A DNA stretch of 64,000 bases, taken from assembly GCF_001940525.2 (NCBI RefSeq), contig NZ_CP019437.1, positions 463,501 through 527,500 of the forward strand. The letters are read 5' to 3'. Positions 33,596 to 42,197 of the stretch are shown here, piece by piece. The translations under genes and the position numbers were made by a program. Under the pieces are notes generated by a model. It was given only the letters and a program-made list of their open reading frames with translations, did not search any database and had not been told where the DNA came from. Position 1 is the stretch's first letter; each line of letters begins with the position of its first letter. Origin of the DNA: Thioclava nitratireducens. Its GTDB lineage: Bacteria > Pseudomonadota > Alphaproteobacteria > Rhodobacterales > Rhodobacteraceae.

Positions 33596-34571
33596 TCTCT
33601 CCGCAATCTCTACCGTTGCGCTCAAGGACGCGCGGATCGCGCTGCGCGACCGTTTCCTGCTCGCCGCCACGCTGGCGCTCGTCGCCGCCGCGCTGATCTC
33701 GCTGATCACCGGGACGGTTGCGATGCGCACCGATGTCGCCACCTACATGGCCGCGAAACAGCAGCTGCTGGCGCTCGGCAAAAGCCTCGGTTCGATCGCG
33801 GCGCCTGAGTTCTATCCGCTGAAGCTGATGCGCGGGACGATCGAGCAGATCGAGATCATGGGCGCGGTGATCGCGCTGATCGCGGGCTACCGCGCCGCCG
33901 TCGAGGAGCGCGGACGCCAGACGTTGGCGCTGATCCTGACGCGGCCGCTCTCGAACTGGCAGTTCCTCGCCGCGAAGCTGCTGGGCGGGGCCGGGCTGAT
34001 GGGGGCGGCGCTGGCTTGCGTCTTCGCGCTCTGCGCAGTGGTGCTCGCGCTCGGTTCGGGCATTGGGATCGGGGCGAATGACCTCTTGCGCCTTGCGATC
34101 ACCTGGGGGGCTTCGACGCTCTATCTTAGCGCGATCTTTGCGGTGGGCTTCGGGCTGAGCCTCTGGCTGAAAAGCCCGGCTAGCGGGCTGCTCTACGCCT
34201 TCGCGCTGTGGCTGCTGGTGGTCCTCGTCGCGCCGCAGATCGGCGACACTATGGACCCCGATAACCAGGTCGCAGGCGGCGTCTTCGCGCAGCTTTCGAT
34301 CCCGAAGGCCGAGCAGACCAAGATCAAGCAGGGCTTCGCCACCTACGAAACCATCCGCAACGGGATCGAGGTCTCGTCCGTGACCAAGCATTACGAGCGC
34401 TTCACCTTCGCGGTGCTCGGAATCAAGGACATCTACACCGGCAAAGCGCTCGGGCCGATCTGGGCCGACAAGAAGGGCGATGCCTGGTTCCTCATTCTCT
34501 TCACCCTCGGTCTCGGCGGGCTCGTCCTGCTGCGTCCGATCCGTGCCGACCGTCTGACCAAGGAGACCTGA
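33588..34571 (+). CDS. ABC-2-type permease, second subunit
   Basis: This is a 327-residue membrane protein of NosY type. A helix near 25-45, a ~40-residue loop, then helices around 85-105, 130-155, 165-190 and 200-220. A ~65-residue soluble loop (DTMDPDNQVAGG to the YERFTFAVLGIKDIY region) precedes the last helix at ~303-318. LALILTRPLSNWQFLAAKLLGG matches the ABC-2 coupling region. GGGAGG precedes the ATG. It overlaps the first permease by 8 bp. Confidence 0.83.
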   Translation: MPDLSAISTVALKDARIALRDRFLLAATLALVAAALISLITGTVAMRTDVATYMAAKQQLLALGKSLGSIAAPEFYPLKLMRGTIEQIEIMGAVIALIAGYRAAVEERGRQTLALILTRPLSNWQFLAAKLLGGAGLMGAALACVFALCAVVLALGSGIGIGANDLLRLAITWGASTLYLSAIFAVGFGLSLWLKSPASGLLYAFALWLLVVLVAPQIGDTMDPDNQVAGGVFAQLSIPKAEQTKIKQGFATYETIRNGIEVSSVTKHYERFTFAVLGIKDIYTGKALGPIWADKKGDAWFLILFTLGLGGLVLLRPIRADRLTKET

Positions 34572-34573
34572 CG

Positions 34574-35185
34574 ATGAACAAGACGCTTTCCACCCTCACC
34601 GTGCTGCTGATGCTCGCCGCTGGCGGCGCCCAGGCCGCGCAGACCGATACCGACAAGGATGGCGTGCCCGACATGGCCGAGCCGCTGCTGCACACCGATC
34701 CGCAGAACCCCGATACCGATGGCGACGGGCAGAACGATTTGGCCGACAAGGACCCGGTGGTCGCGCAAAGCCCGATCCAGCCCGGGGGCACTGGCGCGCC
34801 GTTCCATATCGGAGAGCTGCTGGTCGAGAACAATGTCGATCCCGCGACCCATACGGACGCGCCCGATCACCTCGAGATCCAGCTGGTCAATGACAGTAAC
34901 AAGCCGCTGAGGGGCTTCACCCTCTTCTACACCATCACCGACGCCGATAGCGGCGCGAAGGAGGCCTACATCCTGCACCCCGACGTGACCGTTCCCGCCA
35001 ATGGCTCGGCCCGCATCCATGTCGATGACAGCGGCAAGCCGGGGCATCTGCGGGCGAACCCGAACTCGATCTACACCACAGCGCAATCCGCGAAACAGGT
35101 CGAGGTGAGCCTGCAGCTTCCGGGCTCTGCCGCGGTGACGCAGGGTGTCAAGAAAGACGCCGGCGGCGCCGAGCAGGCGGATTGA
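34574..35185 (+). CDS. Secreted thrombospondin type 3 (calcium-binding) protein
   Basis: This is a 203-residue protein with a signal peptide (1-22, cleavage near GAQAAQ). Two aspartate-rich calcium motifs follow: DTDKDGVPD (25-33) and DTDGDGQND (47-55), the TSP3 repeat type. A beta-rich C-terminal domain follows, with HLEIQLVNDSNKPLRGFTLF and a NGSARIHVDD strand, resembling an Ig-like fold. It lies 2 bp after the permease gene, so it is likely the periplasmic partner or cargo of the exporter (inference). No known named family beyond TSP3. Confidence 0.75.
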   Translation: MNKTLSTLTVLLMLAAGGAQAAQTDTDKDGVPDMAEPLLHTDPQNPDTDGDGQNDLADKDPVVAQSPIQPGGTGAPFHIGELLVENNVDPATHTDAPDHLEIQLVNDSNKPLRGFTLFYTITDADSGAKEAYILHPDVTVPANGSARIHVDDSGKPGHLRANPNSIYTTAQSAKQVEVSLQLPGSAAVTQGVKKDAGGAEQAD

Positions 35186-35240
35186 TCGCCAACCATCGCA
35201 GAGCGGCCCCGCATCTGGGGCCGCAACGGAGACAGAGGCG

Positions 35241-35828
35241 ATGAAACTTCGCGAAATCGCGCGGATCGTGGGCACCGTATTGGTCGGGACGCTCGCGGCG
35301 CTGGTGCTCTATTTCGGGTATTTGCAGGTGACCGGAAATTTCCACACCGTGGTGGCTGGAGAGTTCTATCGTTCGAACCAACCGACCGCCGCGAGGTTGA
35401 AGGCCTACAAGAAAAAGGACGGCATACGATCGGTCCTGAACCTGCGCGGAGCGCATCCGGGACAGGCGTGGTACGATCAGGAGAAGGCTGCGGCGAAACG
35501 GCTTGGATTGGAATTGATCGACTTCAAGATGTCCGACCATCAAACCCTCAGCCCGATCCGCCTCGCGGCGCTCGAAGGGGCGATGGCGCGGGCGCCCAAG
35601 CCCGTTCTGGTTCACTGCAAGGCGGGGGCGGATCGCACCGGGCTCGCTGCCGCGCTTTACCTTTATCATCAGAAGAAGCGTTCGCCTTCCGAGGCGGGTT
35701 GGCAGCTCTCGTTTCTCTACGGCCATATAGGCGTGCCGTGGCTCTCGAGAGCCCGGCCGATGGACGAGACCTGGATGGCGGTGAATACTGGCGACCGCGT
35801 GCCGGCTGTTGCGTGGCGTGGGTCGTGA
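35241..35828 (+). CDS. Membrane-anchored dual-specificity/tyrosine phosphatase
   Basis: This is a 195-residue protein with an N-terminal helix (about 8-28) that anchors a periplasmic phosphatase domain. The active site HCKAGADRTG gives Cys126 and Arg132 (CX5R), with a general-acid aspartate in KMSDH (Asp99). It resembles the DSP/PTP-like proteins found with lipid or exopolysaccharide genes. The ATG at 35241 has GGAGACAGAGG upstream; the frame beyond it lacks similarity. It is 55 bp after the TSP3 gene, in the same orientation. The target is unknown. Confidence 0.82.
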   Translation: MKLREIARIVGTVLVGTLAALVLYFGYLQVTGNFHTVVAGEFYRSNQPTAARLKAYKKKDGIRSVLNLRGAHPGQAWYDQEKAAAKRLGLELIDFKMSDHQTLSPIRLAALEGAMARAPKPVLVHCKAGADRTGLAAALYLYHQKKRSPSEAGWQLSFLYGHIGVPWLSRARPMDETWMAVNTGDRVPAVAWRGS

Positions 35829-35946
35829 CCGCGGCGATTAGTCCAGCGAGCGCTGCGGTTGACCCGCAAGGGGCTTCTGTGTCAGGCACGCGACCTTTCA
35901 TGATCCACCTCGGCGCGCGCGCCGGGCCCAGCCTAAGGAAGGACAT

Positions 35947-36414
35947 ATGGCACTCACCCTGCGCCGCAACCGCGACCGCGATCTGGCCCCCTTGGCAGCG
36001 ATGCTGTCGGACGCCGAAATTCCCCTGCTCAATCCCAATGCGAAAGTTCCGTTCGACGAGATGGAATGGCATCGCAAGTGGCTTGGAGAACATCAGGACG
36101 TCTCGTTCTACCTTCAGGATGAGACGGGGCGGGATGTCGGTTTCTTCGCGCTGCGCGAGGGTATCGGGCCGGAGGTGCGGCACCTGACCTACGTCTATCT
36201 CGTCGAAGAGGCGCGTGGCGGGGCGGCTGCAGAGCTGACGGGGCACGTGGAACAGGCGGCGCGAGACCTCGGCGCGCTGTCGCTGACCCTGAAGGTGGAG
36301 CTCGATAACGCGCCGGCCTTCAACGCCTATCTCTCGGCCGGCTACGAGGAACTGTCCCGCCGTCAGGGCATGGCGACGATGCGGTTGGATCTGGAGGAGA
36401 GGCCCGCCGAATAA
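35947..36414 (+). CDS. GNAT-family N-acetyltransferase
   Basis: This is a 155-residue protein of GNAT layout: an N-terminal RDLAPLAAMLSD start helix, beta strands with VGFFALREG, the acetyl-CoA region near EEARGGAAAELTGHVEQAAR, and the C-terminal ALSLTLKVELDNAPAFNAYL, a typical GNAT beta5-alpha4 motif (N-A-P-A-F-x-Y/L). The pyrophosphate loop Q/RxxGxG/A is only weakly present. AAGGA precedes the ATG. It is probably a separate transcription unit from the phosphatase; the substrate is unknown. Confidence 0.75.
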   Translation: MALTLRRNRDRDLAPLAAMLSDAEIPLLNPNAKVPFDEMEWHRKWLGEHQDVSFYLQDETGRDVGFFALREGIGPEVRHLTYVYLVEEARGGAAAELTGHVEQAARDLGALSLTLKVELDNAPAFNAYLSAGYEELSRRQGMATMRLDLEERPAE

Positions 36415-36751
36415 GCGGGGCTTCCGACGGGTGTGGCGCAAAATGAGAACCGTTGGTTCGCGGTCCTCCAGGTCGTTCAGGCCGTCGCTTCGCGATCCAA
36501 TCTTACGCGCGGTCCGCGGCCTTCGCCTGATAACCTTCGAGCTTAGTTCTCAAGGCGCGACCGTCGCAACCTGAGCAGGCGGATGCATTTCGAGCGTATT
36601 TCGAGCGTTGGCGGCTCTGCTGCGGGGCGATGAATTGCCCCGAGGCGCTTTCGGATGGACCTGCGCGTTCGCGGAACCAACGAGCCTGCTGCGAAAGATC
36701 CTCGAACTGTCCGGGCGCGTAACACTCATCGAAGCTGAAGATGAGGGAAAC
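36415..36751. other. 337-bp gene-free region
   Basis: No gene or clear promoter is seen. A direct tandem duplication ATTTCGAGCGT x2 is at about 36587-36608. The ORF upstream of the DCC gene is open through much of this region but shows no family similarity. Confidence 0.5.
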
Positions 36752-37152
36752 GTGCGCCGATCCGCGACGAATACGACAAGCAAGGCGACCGTCTTCTATG
36801 ACGGGGCGTGCCCGCTTTGTCGTGCCGAAATCGGGCTCTATCGCGAAGCGCCGGGGGCGGACGCTTTGGAGTTCGTCGATCTCTCCGACCCGGGCGCGAC
36901 TCTGCCCGACGCTCTGAACCGGGACGACGCGCTGGCGCGGTTTCACGTGCGGACGCGGGATGGGCGTCTCGTCTCGGGGGCACCGCGTTTGCAGAGCTCT
37001 GGGCGCAACTTCCGCGCTGGCGTGGTCTGGCGCGCATCGCGCGATGGCCGATTGTCAGGACTCTCCTCGAACTGGCCTACCGTATCTTTCTGAAGCTGCG
37101 CCCCGGTATCGTCTGGCTCTTCGTCAGGCTGGCGGGGCCGCGCGCCCGATGA
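36752..37152 (+). pseudogene. DCC/DUF393 thiol-disulfide oxidoreductase-like gene, frameshifted
   Basis: The N-terminal half (GTG at 36752, AGGG upstream) encodes KATVFYDGACPLCRAEIGLY, the DxxCPxC signature of the DCC family, up to DGRLVSG near 36979. The remaining family sequence (GTAFAELWAQLPRWRGLARI to LAGPRAR) is in the next frame, ending at 37152. One extra G in the G5 run at 36976-36980 would join them into one about 133-residue protein. So the gene is a fresh frameshift, a sequencing error, or a slippage site. Its stop overlaps the MFS start, which suggests the full-length product is normally made. Confidence 0.85.
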
Positions 37153-38408
37153 GCGTGATGCCGGTGGATCAGCCAAGGGACTTTTGGCGCGTGGGGTTTC
37201 TCGCGATGGCGCTCGCGACGGCGAGCATCCCGATCTACATCCACCTGCCGAGTTTTGCGGCGACGCGACTTGGCCTGTCGCTCGGTCAGGTCGGGGCGAT
37301 CCTGCTGCTGATCCGTATCGTGGATTTCCTGCAGGATCCGCTCTTGGGGTGGATGACAGACCGCTGGGCGCAGTACCGCTCGGGGTTCGCGGCCCTCGCG
37401 ATGGCGCTGCTGGCGGCGGGCTGTGTCGCGGTCTTTTCTCTGCCAGTGCAGGGAAGTCCCGCGCTTTGGCTGACCGGGGGGCTTGTCGTCGCGTTCACGG
37501 GGTATAGCCTCGGGACGATCCTGATCTACGGCCAGAGCGCCGCTTTCGCCGGATCGGGGCGGACCCAGTCGCAGCTGAGCCTCGCCGGCTGGCGCGAAAC
37601 CGGCGTTCTGATCGGGGTGACGCTCGGCGCGATCGCGCCGGCGCTGCTTTCGACGCTCCACGATCAATCGGATGGCTACCGGCCTTTCGGCTGGCTGATC
37701 GCGCTGTTGTCGTTGATCGCGGTCGCGTTGGCGCGGCCGCTTTGGCGCAAGACGCAACTCGCCTCGACGCGGTTGGACTGGCGGGGACTCATCGGGTCAG
37801 GCGCGGGTTGGCTCTTGCTGCTGGCCTTCGTCAACAGCCTGCCGGTGGCCGTGACATCGACGCTGTTTCTGTTCTTCGTGGGGGACCGGCTTGGCTTGCC
37901 GGACTTGGCAGGACCATTTCTTATCCTGTTCTTCATAGCCGCCGGGGCGAGTGCCCCTCTATGGGGACGTCTCGCCAGACGGTTCGGCGCCCGCCGGGTG
38001 CTGCTGGTCGCGATGGTTCTTGCAATCGTGAGCTTCGTCGGCGCCTTCAGCCTGCCGACCGGGGCCGCTTTACCGTTCGCGGCGATCTGTATCGGGTCGG
38101 GTGTCGCGCTCGGAGCGGATATGGTGATCCTATCGGCGCTTTTCGCGTCAGCGCTGTCGCGTGCGGGGCTGCAAGCGGGGCAGGCGTTCGGGATCTGGAA
38201 TTTCAGCGCCAAGGCGACTTTGGCGATCGCCGCCGGGACCGTGTTGCCGTTGCTTCAATATTTCGGATACCAGCCCGGCGCAGGCAACACCGGCGCGGCG
38301 CTCTCGGCGCTCAATGTCAGCTATGCGCTCGTGCCCTGCGCGCTGAAACTGGCGGCGATCGCGCTCGTGCTCGGATTGCCTCGCGACATTCTCGACAATT
38401 CGAGCTGA
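37149..38408 (+). CDS. MFS transporter (GPH-like symporter layout)
   Basis: This is a 419-residue membrane protein with twelve hydrophobic segments. RIVDFLQDPLLGWMTDRW between helices 2 and 3 is the typical GPH/MelB-like motif (D-P-x-x-G-x-x-x-D), so it may be a cation-coupled sugar or polyol symporter. The ATG at 37149 overlaps the DCC stop (ATGA), so the two genes form one operon. The substrate is not identifiable. It ends 109 bp before the convergent MDR gene. Confidence 0.8.
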   Translation: MSVMPVDQPRDFWRVGFLAMALATASIPIYIHLPSFAATRLGLSLGQVGAILLLIRIVDFLQDPLLGWMTDRWAQYRSGFAALAMALLAAGCVAVFSLPVQGSPALWLTGGLVVAFTGYSLGTILIYGQSAAFAGSGRTQSQLSLAGWRETGVLIGVTLGAIAPALLSTLHDQSDGYRPFGWLIALLSLIAVALARPLWRKTQLASTRLDWRGLIGSGAGWLLLLAFVNSLPVAVTSTLFLFFVGDRLGLPDLAGPFLILFFIAAGASAPLWGRLARRFGARRVLLVAMVLAIVSFVGAFSLPTGAALPFAAICIGSGVALGADMVILSALFASALSRAGLQAGQAFGIWNFSAKATLAIAAGTVLPLLQYFGYQPGAGNTGAALSALNVSYALVPCALKLAAIALVLGLPRDILDNSS

Positions 38409-38517
38409 TGCGGAGCGCGCGCAAGGCAGATTACGATCTAACCCTCATTTGTTCGACGCCGAAGCGACCCCGATCGGATCAGGGCTACTCCGGCGACGCA
38501 TCGTCAGGATCAGAGGC

Positions 38518-39630
38518 TCAGGACCAGGGGGTCACGAGGTATTTCTCGCCGGTCTTCGTTTTCCGGTAATCGGTCACGGCCTCTTTCGTCAGCATCTCGT
38601 CGAGATTGACGCGGGTCTTGTAATGGCTTGCGAAGGTGGTCGTGAGATTGTCGCGCACTCGCTTGCGCATCCGCGCGACGGTCTCTTGCCCGGCCGATTG
38701 CAGGAACGGAAACAGCAGCCAGCCCGAGAGCGTCCAACCGAAGCCGTAGCTCGGCGAGAGGGTCGTCGGGCCGGTGTCGAGACGTCCGTAAATGAACATC
38801 CGCTTCGGCTGGTTCGAGCCGTAGCGCGAATATTCCGTCATCCGGCTCACCGCGACCTGCTCCATCGCCTTGAAGGCGTTGTCGACCGCATGGCCGCCGC
38901 CGATCGGATCGAAGCCGTAGAAGGCTCCGGTGTCGTCGATCGCATCGCGAAGCCGTTCCATGAAATCGTCATCCGAGGAGTTCACGACATGGGTGGAGCC
39001 GATCTTCTTGAGCAGATCGACCTGATCGTCCTTGCGAACGATATTCACCAGACCGAGACCGTCCTCCTGACAGATGCGCGTCAACATCTGCCCGAGGTTC
39101 GACGCGCCAACCGTGTGCAGGATCGCATCCTGCCCGTCCATCTTGGCGTTCTCGACGAAGCCGAGCGCGGTCATCGGATTGACGAAGGCGCTCGCGCCAT
39201 CTTCGGAGGAATGATCGCCCAGCGGCAGGCACATCTCCGCATCGGCGATGCAATACTGGCTATAGGCGTTGCCCGGCACGCAGGAGACGCGCTGCCCCAT
39301 AAGCGCTTTCGCCGCGTCGCTGTCGCCGGTTGCGACGACCGTGCCTGCGCCCTCGTTGCCCGCGGGCAGCTTCAGACCGTGCCGCGCTTTCGAGCCCGCG
39401 TTGAACGGCTCGGGCATCTTGGCCACGAATTTGCCGGGGGAATACGCGGCGTTCTCCATATCCGCCGCGCCCACGAGGATGGCGAGGTCTGAGGGGTTGA
39501 TCGGAGCCGCCTCCATTTTGACGAGAACCTGATTGCCGGTTGGGTCGGGGAAATCCACGTCCTCGATCGCGACGGTGAGTGTGCCGTCCGCCTCCAGCGT
39601 CGTGAACAGTTGTTTGCCAGTGGTCGCCAT
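38518..39630 (-). CDS. Medium-chain dehydrogenase/reductase (quinone oxidoreductase-like)
   Basis: This is a 370-residue protein of the MDR superfamily. A GroES-like N-terminal domain is at about 25-150 (KMEAAPINPSDLAILVG, LPAGNEGAGTVVATG). A Rossmann domain follows with HTVGASNLGQMLTRI in place of the usual AxxGxxG. No catalytic zinc set is present, so it resembles zinc-independent NADPH:quinone reductases or enoyl reductases. GGAGATC lies before the ATG at 39630. It diverges from the aldehyde dehydrogenase, suggesting joint carbonyl/electrophile detoxification. Confidence 0.8.
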   Translation of the reverse strand: MATTGKQLFTTLEADGTLTVAIEDVDFPDPTGNQVLVKMEAAPINPSDLAILVGAADMENAAYSPGKFVAKMPEPFNAGSKARHGLKLPAGNEGAGTVVATGDSDAAKALMGQRVSCVPGNAYSQYCIADAEMCLPLGDHSSEDGASAFVNPMTALGFVENAKMDGQDAILHTVGASNLGQMLTRICQEDGLGLVNIVRKDDQVDLLKKIGSTHVVNSSDDDFMERLRDAIDDTGAFYGFDPIGGGHAVDNAFKAMEQVAVSRMTEYSRYGSNQPKRMFIYGRLDTGPTTLSPSYGFGWTLSGWLLFPFLQSAGQETVARMRKRVRDNLTTTFASHYKTRVNLDEMLTKEAVTDYRKTKTGEKYLVTPWS

Positions 39631-39946
39631 GTCGATCTCCAGATGCCTGATTTGGGGTGAAAACTCGGGTCGGGTCGCGAACGGAGCTCCGGGAGATTGC
39701 GCCCGCACCGTCCGCGCTTGCCTTGCCAGATAGAGCGGGGCGCCCGCGCGGCGACCGCGTGCGACGCGACGTCTTGTCGGTTCGCGTGTCCGGCATCGCC
39801 GCGAGCGACTGGCGAATATCGGTGGCCCGCACATTTGTGCGGGGGGATTTGACCGGTGAGGCCCGCGAAAGCCTGCGCTGCCGCGACGGGCGCTGGAACT
39901 CCTGCCCGCGGCGAAAGTTGGCCCCTTTGAAATCGAAGGAGTCCCC
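39631..39946. promoter_or_regulatory. Divergent promoter region, MDR gene and aldehyde dehydrogenase
   Basis: This is 316 bp without a gene. GGAAC (39895-39899), 16 bases, AGTT (39916-39919) is a one-mismatch EcfG promoter pointing to the aldehyde dehydrogenase start. AAGGAG precedes its ATG. No exact EcfG site is seen on the minus strand for the MDR gene. Confidence 0.5.
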
Positions 39947-41323
39947 ATGTCAACGATCACCACCACCAACCCCGCAACGGGCGAGACGATCAAGACCTAT
40001 CCTCTGATGAGCGAGGCCGAGGCCTTCGAGAAGGTCGAGGCCGCGCATTCCGCCTTTCTGGATTGGCGCGCGCGGACGCCCGCCGAGCGCGCGCCCTACC
40101 TGACCAAGATCGCAGAAAAGCTCCGCGAGAACGCGGATGAGCTGGCCGCGCTGATGACGCGCGAGACCGGCAAGCTGCTGAAGGACGGCAAGGCCGAGGT
40201 CGAGATCTGTGCCGCGATCCTCGACTATACCGCGAAGACCGGCCCCCACGCGCTGGCCGACGAGGAGCGTACCCACGGCACAGAGGGATCGCGCGGTGTC
40301 GTGACCTACCAGCCGATCGGCGTGATCTACTCGATCCAGCCGTGGAACTTCCCGCTTTACCAGCCGATCCGGGTGCTCGCGGCGAACCTGATGGCGGGCA
40401 ATGCCTGCGTACTCAAACATGCCAGTATCTGCACCGGCTCGGGCCTGCGCCTGCGCGACTTGTGTATCGAGGCAGGGCTGCCCGAGGACCTCTTCCAGGT
40501 CATTTTGATCGACCACGACACCAGCGACAAATTGATCGCGCATCCCAAGGTGCGCGGTGTGACCCTGACCGGTAGCGACGACGCGGGCCGCCACGTCGGA
40601 AGCGTCGCCTCGAAGTCACTGAAGAAGACCGTGCTGGAGCTGGGCTCCAACGATGCCTACCTCGTTCTGGAAGATGCCGATATCGAAACGGCGGTGAAAT
40701 TCTCCGTGATGGGGCGGCTGTACAATAACGGCGAAACCTGCGTCTCGGCGAAACGGTTCATCGTCGCGGACAAGGTCTATGACGCGTTCGTCGAGGCCTT
40801 CGTGGAGCAGATGAAGGCGATCAAGATGGGCGATCCCACCAAGGACGACGTCCAGCTTGGTCCGCTTTCGAGCGACGACCAGTTCGCGATGGTCAAGGAG
40901 CAGGTGGAACAGAGCCTCGCCAAAGGGGCGAAGGCGCTTTGCGGCGGCGAGGCCCCGGATATCACCGGCGCCTACTACCCCGCGACGGTGCTGGTCGATG
41001 TGGCTCCCGGGATGCCCGCCTATGACGACGAGATATTCGGCCCCGTCGCAGCGGTGATCCGCGCCAAGGATGACGAGGATGCGATGCGCATCGCCAATGA
41101 CAGCCGATATGGCCTTGGCGGCGGGATCTTCAGCAAGGACGAAGACCGTGCGCTCAAGCTCGCTCGCGATCACTTCGACACCGGGATGGTGAGGATCAAC
41201 TCTTTCGGGACTGCCGATCCGAACATGCCCTTCGGTGGCGTCAAGGATTCGGGCTACGGCCGCGAGCATGGCGGCTTCGGCATGAAGGAATTCGTCAACG
41301 CAAAAGCGGTGTTCCTGCCATGA
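39947..41323 (+). CDS. NAD(P)-dependent aldehyde (succinate-semialdehyde-type) dehydrogenase
   Basis: This is a 458-residue ALDH. The cofactor region is YSIQPWNFPLYQPIRVLA; the general base Glu is in VLELGSNDAYLV (about 230) and the catalytic Cys in NNGETCVSAKRF (about 265). The order and C-terminal NMPFGGVKDSGYGREHG match the GabD/succinate-semialdehyde group, but substrate breadth in this family is wide. It overlaps the GST gene start (ATGA at 41320-41323). It has a near-consensus EcfG promoter. Confidence 0.85.
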   Translation: MSTITTTNPATGETIKTYPLMSEAEAFEKVEAAHSAFLDWRARTPAERAPYLTKIAEKLRENADELAALMTRETGKLLKDGKAEVEICAAILDYTAKTGPHALADEERTHGTEGSRGVVTYQPIGVIYSIQPWNFPLYQPIRVLAANLMAGNACVLKHASICTGSGLRLRDLCIEAGLPEDLFQVILIDHDTSDKLIAHPKVRGVTLTGSDDAGRHVGSVASKSLKKTVLELGSNDAYLVLEDADIETAVKFSVMGRLYNNGETCVSAKRFIVADKVYDAFVEAFVEQMKAIKMGDPTKDDVQLGPLSSDDQFAMVKEQVEQSLAKGAKALCGGEAPDITGAYYPATVLVDVAPGMPAYDDEIFGPVAAVIRAKDDEDAMRIANDSRYGLGGGIFSKDEDRALKLARDHFDTGMVRINSFGTADPNMPFGGVKDSGYGREHGGFGMKEFVNAKAVFLP

Positions 41324-41934
41324 TCACCCTTCACGCCCTGCACTATTCCCGCGCGACCCGCGTGCTGTGGCTGCTCGCCGATCTGGGCGAGCCCTGCCAC
41401 CGGGTCGATTATCAGCGCACCGAGAATTTTCGCGCGCCGGAGGCCCTGTCGCGGGTTCACCCGCTGGGCAAGTCGCCGGTGATCGAGGACGGCAACCGGA
41501 TACTCGCGGAATCCGCGACGATCCTGCGTTACCTCGTCGCGAAATACGGTGACGAGACCCATACGCCGCCGCGTGGTACGCCGGAATTCTGGCAGCACGA
41601 AGAACTGCTGGATTATGTCGAAAGCTCGTTTGCCGAGGTTGCGCTGCGGGCGGTCCTGCCCGCCTTCCGGGGCAAGCCGGTGCCCGCAGAGGCGCAGGCG
41701 GCGCTCAATTCTCATCTCAATTTCATCGGGCGGACGATCGGTACCGGGCCAATGCTCTTCGGCGAGAGGGCGATGCTGGCCGATATCCAGATGTCCTATG
41801 TCATCGCCTTGCTGGCGCGGCTCGATCTGCTGGGAGAGCATCCCAAGGTCGGCGCCTACTGGAGCGCCTTGCAGGCGCAGCCCGGCTATATCGCCGCCGT
41901 CAAGGCCGCAGGCCCAATGGCACCGCCCGGCTGA
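41320..41934 (+). CDS. Glutathione S-transferase
   Basis: This is a 204-residue protein with a thioredoxin-like N-terminal domain (starting MITLHALHYSRATRVLWLLA; substrate-binding Ser/Tyr at residues 9-10; VHPLGKSPVIED and ESATILRYLV for glutathione contact) and an all-helical C-terminal domain (~85-195). It matches bacterial soluble GSTs that detoxify electrophiles or peroxides. Its start overlaps the aldehyde dehydrogenase stop, so they are translationally coupled, consistent with aldehyde/peroxide defence. A terminator follows. Confidence 0.88.
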   Translation: MITLHALHYSRATRVLWLLADLGEPCHRVDYQRTENFRAPEALSRVHPLGKSPVIEDGNRILAESATILRYLVAKYGDETHTPPRGTPEFWQHEELLDYVESSFAEVALRAVLPAFRGKPVPAEAQAALNSHLNFIGRTIGTGPMLFGERAMLADIQMSYVIALLARLDLLGEHPKVGAYWSALQAQPGYIAAVKAAGPMAPPG

Positions 41935-41966
41935 CACTCCGGGCAGCCCCGATCCACTCATGCGAA

Positions 41967-42002
41967 ATAGGGCAGCGCGACGCCTCTCGCGCTGCCCTTC
42001 AT
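41967..42002 (+). terminator. Terminator of the ALDH-GST operon
   Basis: The perfect 11-bp stem AGGGCAGCGCG (41969-41979) with CGCGCTGCCCT (41988-41998) is followed by TCATCTT. The T-run is weak. Confidence 0.7.
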
Positions 42003-42197
42003 CTTGTGCCGGGCGCAACACCGCGATCCGGGTTGAGCGCGCACGACCGATCTCAGGATGTTGAAGGTCTGCCCCGAGAAGTCCTCGCAAGGGCGGCGGA
42101 AAAACTGCTACTCGCTTGCACAGGCCGATATTCTCGTGGAGGTGTTCTCTACCGCTGCGGTCGGCGACGGTGAGGTTTGGCGCAACAGGAGACAGCG

